Below are positions 24,801 through 36,809 of a stretch of DNA of 64,000 bases, piece after piece (the stretch's first letter is position 1; each line of letters starts with the position of its first letter). The stretch is taken from contig CAXHUL010000257.1 in NCBI GenBank assembly GCA_964019695.1, forward strand, positions 682,001 to 746,000, in the 5' to 3' direction. The notes below the pieces were generated by a model. It saw nothing but the letters and a program-made list of their open reading frames with translations. It did not search any database and was not told where the DNA came from. This DNA comes from Loripinus fragilis. Taxonomy: Eukaryota; Mollusca; Bivalvia; Lucinida; Lucinidae. A program made the translations under genes and the position numbers.

Positions 24801-26175
24801 TCCGGGGCTTTTCGCGAAGGTCGCGTTTTCTCAAACTTTGATGGCATTAGTGGGTGGGGTGTGAAAACCTCCGAATGCATGGTTCTCAGCTCCTGCTGTG
24901 GGCAGCAAGCCAATTTTTTTTCCAAAATGTTGACCTATAAAAGAGCTTACTCGGGTGTGAAAATTATCATTGTGCGCGCGCGCCCCGGACCGCAATTATG
25001 ATATTTCCTGTTTTCCCATAGGGCCCAAGGCAAATGGGGATAGCGGTTGTACGCTCTTTCTAAGGCTCTGATCGCTTTTAGATTTTGCACGCGGATAGGG
25101 CCAACAGAGGCGCAGGTATTGCCATGCGCACCCGCCCGCAACAATGTTTCGATACCGAGTTATCGGGGTGTGGAAGTCCGCCGCCCCGAAGCTTTACGCG
25201 CTTCCGTCTCGCGAACTACTATTTTCATCATGCCCACACGGGCATCAGTTTGTAGTACGGGAGGCCGTCTACAAATGGTGAAAATTTCAAAGCGTTCCGT
25301 CGGGAAATTAAAAAGTTATGAGCATTAGAAGATCTTCCCATTAGGCCCCATTAGGCCACAGTAGCCAACCTGGCCTAAAACTTGCGCGGGTCACTTTCAC
25401 GGACGGGCTCGAAACTGGTGCCAGAAGTTAGCCCCCGACCAGAGCTTCATTGTGAGGCATTGCGTAAAATTTTCCGTCCCCCGAGTGCCGAGCAATAGCC
25501 CCTGAAAGGGCTTTCGGCACAATTTTCACGCCCTTATTTGAGCCACTTGTAGCCGAAGGAATTTTGAGCAAATGACTGAGAGGTGCTCCTGGGCACTGCT
25601 CATCACTTTGCAATAGGTTTCGGGGCTTTTCGCGAAGGTCGCGTTTTCTCAAACTTTGATGGCATTAGTGGGTGGGGTGTGAAAACCTCCGAATGCATGG
25701 TTCTCAGCTCCTGCTGTGGGCAGCAAGCCAATTTTTTTTCCAAAATGTTGACCTATAAAAGAGCTTACTCGGGTGTGAAAATTATCATTGTGCGCGCGTG
25801 CCCCGGACCGCAATTATGATATTTCCTGTTTTCCCATAGGGCCCAAGGCAAATGGGGATAGCGGTTGTACGCGCTTTCTAAGGCTCTGATCGCTTTTAGA
25901 TTTTGCACGCGGATAGGGCCAACAGAGGCGCAGGTATTGCCATGCGCACCCGCCCGCAACAATGTTTCGATACCGAGTTATCGGGGTGTGGAAGTCCGCC
26001 GCCCCGAAGCTTTACGCGCTTCCGTCTCGCGAACTACTATTTTTTTATCATGCCCACACGGGCATCAGTTTGTAGTACGGGAGGCCGTCTACAAATGGTG
26101 AAAATTTCAAAGCGTTCCGTCGGGAAATTAAAAAGTTATGAGCATTAGAAGATCTTCCCATTAGGCCCCATTAGG
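18812..26175 (+). repeat. Satellite block, units 24-32
   Basis: Subtypes are A,T,T,A,T,A,T,A,A, so the two-unit register slips once between units 25 and 26. Units 26 and 28 share TATAAAGGAGC (G at 20852 and 22488, offset 1636). Unit 29 has GTGCCAAGC near 23036; unit 31 has GCAAAAGG (A at 24796), a change seen again in unit 69. Unit 32 (25356-26175) is the only unit longer than consensus (820 bp): the ATTTTCATCATG region near 26040 has become ATTTTTTTATCATG. Confidence 0.88.
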
Positions 26176-28629
26176 CCACAGTAGCCGACCGGGCCTAAAA
26201 CTTGCGCGGGTCACTTTCACGGACGGGCTCGAAACTGGTGCCAGAAGTTAGCCCCCGACCAGAGCTTCATTGTGAGGCATTGCGTAAAATTTTCCGTCCC
26301 CCGAGTGCCGAGCAATAGCCCCTGAAAGGGCTTTCGGCACAATTTTCACGCCCTTATTTGAGCCACTTGTAGCCGAAGGAATTTTGCGCAAATGACTGAG
26401 AGGTGCTCCTGGGCACTGCTCATCACTTTGCAATAGGTTCCGGGGCTTTTCGCGAAGGTCGCGTTTTCTCAAACTTTGATGGCATTAGTGGGTGGGGTGT
26501 GAAAACCTCCGAATGCATGGTTCTCAGCTCCTGCTGTGGGCAGCAAGCCAATTTTTTTTCCAAAATGTTGACCTATAAAAGAGCTTACTCGGGTGTGAAA
26601 ATTATCATTGTGCGCGCGCGCCCTGGACCGCAATTATGATATTTCCTGTTTTCCCATAGGGCCCAAGGCAAATGGGGATAGCGGTTGTACGCGCTTTCTA
26701 AGGCTCTGATCGCTTTTAGATTTTGCACGCGGATAGGGCCAACAGAGGCGCAGGTATTGCCATGCGCACCCGCCCGCAACAATGTTTCGATACCGAGTTA
26801 TCGGGGTGTGGAAGTCCGCCGCCCCGAAGCTTTACGCGCTTCCGTCTCGCGAACTACTATTTTCATCATGCCCACACGGGCATCAGTTTGTAGTACGGGA
26901 GGCCGTCTACAAATGGTGAAAATTTCAAAGCGTTCCGTCGGGAAATTAAAAAGTTATGAGCATTAGAAGATCTTCCCATTAGGCCCCATTAGGCCACAGT
27001 AGCCGACCGGGCCTAAAACTTGCGCGGGTCACTTTCACGGACGGGCTCGAAACTGGTGCCAGAAGTTAGCCCCCGACCAGAGCTTCATTGTGAGGCATTG
27101 CGTAAAATTTTCCGTCCCCCGAGTGCCGAGCAATAGCCCCTGAAAGGGCTTTCGGCACAATTTTCACGCCCTTATTTGAGCCACTTGTAGCCGAAGGAAT
27201 TTTGCGCAAATGACTGAGAGGTGCTCCTGGGCACTGCTCATCAATTTGCAATAGGTTCCGGGGCTTTTCGCGAAGGTCGCGTTTTCTCAAACTTTGATGG
27301 CATCAGTGGGTGGGGTGTGAAAACCTCCGAATGCATGGTTCTCAGCTCCTGCTGTGGGCAGCAAGCCAATTTTTTTTCCAAAATGTTGACCTATAAAAGA
27401 GCTTACTCGGGTGTGAAAATTATCATTGTGCGCGCGCGCCCAGGACCGCAATTATGATATTTCCTGTTTTCCCATAGGGCCCAAGGCAATTGGGGATAGC
27501 TGTTGTACGCGCTTTCTAAGGCTCTGATGGCTTTTAGATTTTGCACGCGGATAGGGCCAACAGAGGCGCAGGTATTGCCATGCGCACCCGCCCGCAACAA
27601 TGTTTCGATACCGAGTTATCGGGGTGTGGAAGTCCGCCGCCCCGAAGCTTTACGCGCTTCCGTCTCGCGAACTACTATTTTCATCATGCCCACACGGGCA
27701 TCAGTTTGTAGTACGGGAGGCCGTCTACAAATGGTGAAAATTTCAAAGCGTTCCGTCGGGAAATTAAAAAGTTATGAGCATTAGAAGATCTTCCCATTAG
27801 GCCCCATTAGGCCACAGTAGCCGACCGGGCCTAAAACTTGCGCGGGTCACTTTCACGGACGGGCTCGAAACTGGTGCCAGAAGTTAGCCCCCGACCAGAG
27901 CTTCATTGTGAGGCATTGCGTAAAATTTTCCGTCCCCCGAGTGCCGAGCAATAGCCCCTGAAAGGGCTTTCGGCACAATTTTCACGCCCTTATTTGAGCC
28001 ACTTGTAGCCGAAGGAATTTTGCGCAAATGACTGAGAGGTGCTCCTGGGCACTGCTCATCACTTTGCAATAGGTTCCGGGGCTTTTCGCGAAGGTCGCGT
28101 TTTCTCAAACTTTGATGGCATTAGTGGGTGGGGTGTGAAAACCTCCGAATGCATGGTTCTCAGCTCCTGCTGTGGGCAGCAAGCCAATTTTTTTTCCAAA
28201 ATGTTGACCTATAAAAGAGCTTACTCGGGTGTGAAAATTATCATTGTGCGCGCGCGCCCCGGACCGCAATTATGATATTTCCTGTTTTCCCATAGGGCCC
28301 AAGGCAATTGGGGATAGCGGTTGTACGCGCTTTCTAAGGCTCTGATCGCTTTTAGATTTTGCACGCGGATAGGGCCAACAGAGGCGCAGGTATTGCCATG
28401 CGCACCCGCCCGCAACAATGTTTCGATACCGAGTTATCGGGGTGTGGAAGTCCGCCGCCCCGAAGCTTTACGCGCTTCCGTCTCGCGAACTACTATTTTC
28501 TTCATGCCCACACGGGCATCAGTTTGTAGTACGGGAGGCCGTCTACAAATGGTGAAAATTTCAAAGCGTTCCGTCGGGAAATTAAAAAGTTATGAGCATT
28601 AGAAGATCTTCCCATTAGGCCCCATTAGG
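26176..28629 (+). repeat. Satellite block, units 33-35, with divergent unit 34
   Basis: Unit 34 (26994-27811) has at least five changes I could place: A at 27244, C at 27304, A at 27442, T at 27501 and G at 27530. None of these was seen in its neighbours. Units 34 and 35 are both subtype T, another break in alternation. Unit 35 has TTTTCTTCATG (T at 28501). Confidence 0.85.
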
Positions 28630-31600
28630 CCACAGTAGCCGACCGGGCCTAAAACTTGCGCAGGTCACTTTCACGGACGGGCTCGAAACTGGTGCCAGAA
28701 GTTAGCCCCCGACCAGAGCTTCATTGTGAGGCATTGCGTAAAATTTTCCGTCCCCCGAGTGCCGAGCAATAGTCCCTGAAAGGGCTTTCGGCACAATTTT
28801 CACGCCCTTATTTGAGCCACTTGTAGCCGAAGGAATTTTGCGCAAATGACTGAGAGGTGCTCCTGGGCACTGCTCATCACTTTGCAATAGGTTCCGGGGC
28901 TTTTCGCGAAGGTCGCGTTTTCTCAAACTTTGATGGCATTAGTGGGTGGGGTGTGAAAACCTCCGAATGCATGGTTCTCAGCTCCTGCTGTGGGCAGCAA
29001 GCCAATTTTTTTTCCAAAATGTTGACCTATAAAAGAGCTTACTCGGGTGTGAAAATTATCATTGTGCGCGCGCGCCCCGGACCGCAATTATGATATTTCC
29101 TGTTTTCCCATAGGGCCCAAGGCAAATGGGGATAGCGGTTGTACGCGCTTTCTAAGGCTCTGATCGCTTTTAGATTTTGCACGCGGATAGGGCCAACAGA
29201 GGCGCAGGTATTGCCATGCGCACCCGCCCGCAACAATGTTTCGATACCGAGTTATCGGGGTGTGGAAGTCCGTCGCCCCGAAGCTTTACGTGCTTCCGTC
29301 TCGCGAACTACTATTTTCATCATGCCCACACGGGCATCAGTTTGTAGTACGGGAGGCCGTCTACAAATGGTGAAAATTTCAAAGCGTTCCGTCGGGAAAT
29401 TAAAAAGTTATGAGCATTAGAAGATCTTCCCATTAGGCCCCATTAGGCCACAGTAGCCGACCGGGCCTAAAACTTGCGCGGGTCACTTTCACGGACGGGC
29501 TCGAAACTGGTGCCAGAAGTTAGCCCCCGACCAGAGCTTCATTGTGAGGCATTGCGTAAAATTTTCCGTCCCCCGAGTGCCGAGCAATAGCCCCTGAAAG
29601 GGCTTTCGTCACAATTTTCACGCCCTTATTTGAGCCACTTGTAGCCGAAGGAATTTTGCGCAAATGACTGAGAGGTGCTCCTGGGCACTGCTCATCACTT
29701 GGCAATAGGTTCCGGGGCTTTTCGCGAAGGTCGCGTTTTCTCAAACTTTGATGGCATTAGTGGGTGGGGTGTGAAAACCTCCGAATGCATGGTTCTCAGC
29801 TCCTGCTGTGGGCAGCAAGCCAATTTTTTTTCCAAAATGTTGACCTATAAAAGAGCTTACTCGGGTGTGAAAATTATCATTGTGCGCGCGCGCCCCGGAC
29901 CGCAATTATGATATTTCCTGTTTTCCCATAGGGCCCAAGGCAAATGGGGATAGCGGTTGTACGCGCTTTCTAAGGCTCTGATCGCTTTTAGATTTTGCAC
30001 GCGGATAGGGCCAACAGAGGCGCAGGTATTGCCATGCGCACCCGCCCGCAACAATGTTTCGATACCGAGTTATCGGGGTGTGGAAGTCCGCCGCCCCGAA
30101 GCTTTACGCGCTTCCGTCTCGCGAACTACTATTTTCATCATGCCCACACGGGCATCAGTTTGTAGTACGGGAGGCCGTCTACAAATGGTGAAAATTTCAA
30201 AGCGTTCCGTCGGGAAATTAAAAAGTTATGAGCATTAGAAGATCTTCCCATTAGGCCCCATTAGGCCACAGTAGCCGACCGGGCCTAAAACTTGCGCGGG
30301 TCACTTTCACGGACGGGCTCGAAACTGGTGCCAGAAGTTAGCCCCCGACCAGAGCTTCATTGTGAGGCATTGCGTAAAATTTTCCGTCCCCCGAGTGCCG
30401 AGCAATAGCCCCTGAAAGGGCTTTCGGCACAATTTTCACGCCCTTATTTGAGCCACTTGTAGCCGAAGGAATTTTGCGCAAATGACTGAGAGGTGCTCCT
30501 GGGCACTGCTCATCACTTTGCAATAGGTTCCGGGGCTTTTCGCGAAGGTCGCGTTTTCTCAAACTTTGATGGCATTAGTGGGTGGGGTGTGAAAACCTCC
30601 GAATGCATGGTTCTCAGCTCCTGCTGTGGGCAGCAAGCCAATTTTTTTTCCAAAATGTTGACCTATAAAAGAGCTTACTCGGGTGTGAAAATTATCATTG
30701 TGCGCGCGCGCCCCGGACCGCAATTATGATATTTCCTGTTTTCCCATAGGGCCCAAGGCAAATGGGGATAGCGGTTGTACGCGCTTTCTAAGGCTCTGAT
30801 CGCTTTTAGATTTTGCACGCGGATAGGGCCAACAGAGGCACAGGTATTGCCATGCGCACCCGCCCGCAACAATGTTTCGATACCGAGTTATCGGGGTGTG
30901 GAAGTCCGCCGCCCCGAAGCTTTACGCGCTTCTGTCTCGCGAACTACTATTTTCATCATGCCCACACGGGCATCAGTTTGTAGTATGGGAGGCCGTCTAC
31001 AAATGGTGAAAATTTCAAAGCGTTCCGTCGGGAAATTAAAAAGTTATGAGCATTAGAAGATCTTCCCATTAGGCCCCATTAGGCCACAGTAGCCGACCGG
31101 GCCTAAAACTTGCGCGGGTCACTTTCACGGACGGGCTCAAAACTGGTGCCAGAAGTTAGCCCCCGACCAGAGCTTCATTGTGAGGCATTGCGTAAAATTT
31201 TCCGTCCCCCGAGTGCCGAGCAATAGCCCCTGAAAGGGCTTTCGGCACAATTTTCACGCCCTTATTTGAGCCACTTGTAGCCGAAGGAATTTTGCGCAAA
31301 TGACTGAGAGGTGTTCCTGGGCACTGCTCATCACTTTGCAATAGGTTCCGGGGCTTTTCGCGAAGGTCGCGTTTTCTCAAACTTTGATGGCATTAGTGGG
31401 TGGGGTGTGAAAACCTCCGAATGCATGGTTCTCAGCTCCTGCTGTGGGCAGCAAGCCAATTTTTTTTCCAAAATGTTGACCTATAAAAGAGCTTACTCGG
31501 GTGTGAAAATTATCATTGTGCGCGCGCGCCCCGGACCGCAATTATGATATTTCCTGTTTTCCCATAGGGCCCAAGGCAAATGGGGATAGCGGTTGTACGC

Positions 31601-34600
31601 GCTTTCTAAGGCTCTGATCGCTTTTAGATTTTGCACGCGGATAGGGCCAACAGAGGCGCAGGTATTGCCATGCGCACCCGCCCGCAACAATGTTTCGATA
31701 CCGAGTTATCGGGGTGTGGAAGTCCACCGCCCCGAAGCTTTACGCGCTTCCGTCTCGCGAACTACTATTTTCATCATGCCCACACGGGCATCAGTTTGTA
31801 GTACGGGAGGCCGTCTACAAATGGTGAAAATTTCAAAGCGTTCCGTCGGGAAATTAAAAAGTTATGAGCATTAGAAGATCTTCCCATTAGGCCCCATTAG
31901 GCCACAGTAGCCGACCGGGCCTAAAACTTGCGCGGGTCACTTTCACGGACGGGCTCGAAACTGGTGCCAGAAGTTAGCCCCCGACCAGAGCTTCATTGTG
32001 AGGCATTGCGTAAAATTTTCCGTCCCCCGAGTGCCGAGCAATAGCCCCTGAAAGGGCTTTCGGCACAATTTTCACGCCCTTATTTGAGCCACTTGTAGCC
32101 GAAGGAATTTTGCGCAAATGACTGAGAGGTGCTCCTGGGCACTGCTCATCACTTTGCAATAGGTTCCGGGGCTTTTCGCGAAGGTCGCGTTTTCTCAAAC
32201 TTTGATGGCATTAGTGGGTGGGGTGTGAAAACCTCCGAATGCATGGTTCTCAGCTCCTGCTGTGGGCAGCAAGCCAATTTTTTTTCCAAAATGTTGACCT
32301 ATAAAAGAGCTTACTCGGGTGTGAAAATTATCATTGTGCGCGCGCGCCCCGGACCGCAATTATGATATTTCCTGTTTTCCCATAGGGCCCAAGGCAAATG
32401 GGGATAGCGGTTGTATGCACTTTCTAAGGCTCAGATCGCTTTTAGATTTTGCACGCGGATAGGGCCAACAGAGGCGCAGGTATTGCCATGCGCACCCGCC
32501 CGCAACAATGTTTCGATACCGAGTTATCGGGGTGTGGAAGTCCGCCGCCCCGAAGCTTTACGCGCTTCCGTCTCGCGAACTACTATTTTCATCATGCCCA
32601 CACGGGCATCAGTTTGTAGTACGGGAGGCCGTCTACAAATGGTGAAAATTTCAAAGCGTTCCGTCGGGAAATTAAAAAGTTATGAGCATTAGAAGATCTT
32701 CCCATTAGGCCCCATTAGGCCACAGTAGCCGACCGGGCCTAAAACTTGCGCGGGTCACTTTCACGGACGGGCTCGAAACTGGTGCCAGAAGTTAGCCCCC
32801 GACCAGAGCTTCATTGTGAGGCATTGCGTAAAATTTTCCGTCCCCCGAGTGCCGAGCAATAGCCCCTGAAAGGGCTTTCGGCACAATTTTCACGCCCTTA
32901 TTTGAGCCACTTGTAGCCGAAGGAATTTTGCGCAAATGACTGAGAGGTGCTCCTGGGCACTGCTCATCACTTTGCAATAGGTTCCGGGGCTTTTCGCGAA
33001 GGTCGCGTTTTCTCAAACTTTGATGGCATTAGTGGGTGGGGTGTGAAAACCTCCGAATGCATGGTTCTCAGCTCCTGCTGTGGGCAGCAAGCCAATTTTT
33101 TTTCCAAAATGTTGACCTATAAAAGAGCTTACTCGGGTGTGAAAATTATCATTGTGCGCGCGCGCCCCGGACCGCAATTATGATATTTCCTGTTTTCCCA
33201 TAGGGCCCAAGGCAAATGGGGATAGCGGTTGTACGCGCTTTCTAAGGCTCTGATCGCTTTTAGATTTTGCACGCGGATAGGGCCAACAGAGGCGCAGGTA
33301 TTGCCATGCGCACCCGCCCGCAACAATGTTTCGATACCGAGTTATCGGGGTGTGGAAGTCCGCCGCCCCGAAGCTTTACGCGCTTCCGTCTCGCGAACTA
33401 CTATTTTCATCATGCCCACACGGGCATCAGTTTGTAGTACGGGAGGCCGTCTACAAATGGTGAAAATTTCAAAGCGTTCCGTCGGGAAATTAAAAAGTTA
33501 TGAGCATTAGAAGATCTTCCCATTAGGCCCCATTAGGCCACAGTAGCCGACCGGGCCTAAAACTTGCGCGGGTCACTTTCACGGACGGGCTCGAAACTGG
33601 TGCCAGAAGTTAGCCCCCGACCAGAGCTTCATTGTGAGGCATTGCGTAAAATTTTCCGTCCCCCAAGTGCCGAGCAATAGCCCCTGAAAGGGCTTTCGGC
33701 ACAATTTTCACGCCCTTATTTGAGCCACTTGTAGCCGAAGGAATTTTGCGCAAATGACTGAGAGGTGCTCCTGGGCACTGCTCATCACTTTGCAATAGGT
33801 TCCGGGGCTTTTCGCGAAGGTCGCGTTTTCTCAAACTTTGATGGCATTAGTGGGTGGGGTGTGAAAACCTCCGAATGCATGGTTCTCAGCTCCTGCTGTG
33901 GGCAGCAAGCCAATTTTTTTTCCAAAATGTTGACCTATAAAAGAGCTTACTCGGGTGTGAAAATTATCATTGTGCGCGCGCGCCCCGGACCGCAATTATG
34001 ATATTTCCTGTTTTCCCATAGGGCCCAAGGCAAATGGGGATAGCGGTTGTACGCGCTTTCTAAGGCTCTGATTGCTTTTAGATTTTGCACGCGGATAGGG
34101 CCAACAGAGGCGCAGGTATTGCCATGCGCACCCGCCCGCAACAATGTTTCGATACCGAGTTATCGGGGTGTGGAAGTCCGCCGCCCCGAAGCTTTACGCG
34201 CTTCCGTCTCGCGAACTACTATTTTTATCATGCCCACACGGGCATCAGTTTGTAGTACGGGAGGCCGTCTACAAATGGTGAAAATTTCAAAGCGTTCCGT
34301 CGGGAAATTAAAAAGTTATGAGCATTAGAAGATCTTCCCATTAGGCCCCATTAGGCCACAGTAGCCGACCGGGCCTAAAACTTGCGCGGGTCACTTTCAC
34401 GGACGGGCTCGAAACTGGTGCCAGAAGTTAGCCCCCGACCAGAGCTTCATTGTGAGGCATTGCGTAAAATTTTCCGTCCCCCGAGTGCCGAGCAATAGCC
34501 CCTGAAAGGACTTTCGGCACAATTTTCACGCCCTTATTTGAGCCACTTGTAGCCGAAGGAATTTTGCGCAAATGACTGAGAGGTGCTCCTGGGCACTGCT

Positions 34601-36809
34601 CATCACTTGGCAATAGGTTCCGGGGCTTTTCGCGAAGGTCGCGTTTTCTCAAACTTTGATGGCATTAGTGGGTGGGGTGTGAAAACCTCCGAATGCATGG
34701 TTCTCAGCTCCTGCTGTGGGCAGCAAGCCAATTTTTTTTCCAAAATGTTGACCTATAAAAGAGCTTACTCGGGTGTGAAAATTATCATTGTGCGCGCGCG
34801 CCCCGGACCGCAATTATGATATTTCCTGTTTTCCCATAGGGCCCAAGGCAAATGGGGATAGCGGTTGTACGCGCTTTCTAAGGCTCTGATCGCTTTTAGA
34901 TTTTGCACGCGGATAGGGCCAACAGAGGCGCAGGTATTGCCATGCGCACCCGCCCGCAACAATGTTTCGATACCGAGTTATCGGGGTGTGGAAGTCCGCC
35001 GCCCCGAAGCTTTACGCGCTTCCGTCTCGCGAACTACTATTTTCATCATGCCCACACGGGCATCAGTTTGTAGTACGGGAGGCCGTCTACAAATGGTGAA
35101 AATTTCAAAGCGTTCCGTCGGGAAATTAAAAAGTTATGAGCATTAGAAGATCTTCCCATTAGGCCCCATTAGGCCACAGTAGCCGACCGGGCCTAAAACT
35201 TGCGCGGGTCACTTTCACGGACGGGCTCGAAACTGGTGCCAGAAGTTAGCCCCCGACCAGAGCTTCATTGTGAGGCATTGCGTAAAATTTTCCGTCCCCC
35301 GAGTGCCGAGCAATAGCCCCTGAAAGGGCTTTCGGCACAATTTTCACGCCCTTATTTGAGCCACTTGTAGCCGAAGGAATTTTGCGCAAATGACTGAGAG
35401 GTGCTCCTGGGCACTGCTCATCACTTTGCAATAGGTTCCGGGGCTTTTCGCGAAGGTCGCGTTTTCTCAAACTTTGATGGCATTAGTGGGTGGGGTGTGA
35501 AAACCTCCGAATGCATGGTTCTCAGCTCCTGCTGTGGGCAGCAAGCCAATTTTTTTTCCAAAATGTTGACCTATAAAAGAGCTTACTCGGGTGTGAAAAT
35601 TATCATTGTGCGCGCGCGCCCCGGACCGCAATTATGATATTTCCTGTTTTCCCATAGGGCCCAAGGCAAATGGGGATAGCGGTTGTACGCGCTTTCTAAG
35701 GCTCTGATCGCTTTTAGATTTTGCACCCGGATAGGGCCAACAGAGGCACAGGTATTGCCATGCGCACCCGCCCGCAACAATGTTTCGATACCGAGTTATC
35801 GGGGTGTGGAAGTCCGCCGCCCCGAAGCTTTACGCGCTTCCGTCTCGCGAACTACTATTTTCATCATGCCCACACGGGCATCAGTTTGTAGTACGGGAGG
35901 CCGTCTACAAATGGTGAAAATTTCAAAGCGTTCCGTCGGGAAATTAAAAAGTTATGAGCATTAGAAGATCTTCCCATTAGGCCCCATTAGGCCACAGTAG
36001 CCGACCGGGCCTAAAACTTGCGCGGGTCACTTTCACGGACGGGCTCAAAACTGGTGCCAGAAGTTAGCCCCCGACCAGAGCTTCATTGTGAGGCATTGCG
36101 TAAAATTTTCCGTCCCCCGAGTGCCGAGCAATAGCCCCTGAAAGGGCTTTCGGCACAATTTTCACGCCCTTATTTGAGCCACTTGTAGCCGAAGGAATTT
36201 TGCGCAAATGACTGAGAGGTGCTCCTGGGCACTGCTCATCACTTTGCAATAGGTTCCGGGGCTTTTCGCGAAGGTCGCGTTTTCTCAAACTTTGATGGCA
36301 TTAGTGGGTGGGGTGTGAAAACCTCCGAATGCATGGTTCTCAGCTCCTGCTGTGGGCAGCAAGCCAATTTTTTTTCCAAAATGTTGACCTATAAAAGAGC
36401 TTACTCGGGTGTGAAAATTATCATTGTGCGCGCGCGCCCCGGACCGCAATTATGATATTTCCTGTTTTCCCATAGGGCCCAAGGCAAATGGGGATAGCGG
36501 TTGTACGCGCTTTCTAAGGCTCTGATCGCTTTTAGATTTTGCACGCAGATAGGGCCAACAGAGGCGCAGGTATTGCCATGCGCACCCGCCCGCAACAATG
36601 TTTCGATACCGAGTTATCGGGGTGTGGAAGTCCGCCGCCTCGAAGCTTTACGCGCTTCCGTCTCGCGAACTACTATTTTCATCATGCCCACACGGGCATC
36701 AGTTTGTAGTACGGGAGGCCGTCTACAAATGGTGAAAATTTCAAAGCGTTCCGTCGGGAAATTAAAAAGTTATGAGCATTAGAAGATCTTCCCATTAGGC
36801 CCCATTAGG
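28630..36809 (+). repeat. Homogeneous subtype-A zone with a six-unit duplication, units 36-45
   Basis: All ten units are subtype A at position 497. Three rare variants recur at an offset of exactly 4908 bp (6 x 818): G at 29701 and 34609 (CACTTGGCAAT), A at 30840 and 35748 (GAGGCACAGG), and A at 31139 and 36047 (GCTCAAAACTGG). So units 37-39 and 43-45 share a tract of at least 1.4 kb. Later private changes include CGTCAC in unit 37, AGTATGGG in unit 38 and AAGGACTTT in unit 43. Confidence 0.88.
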
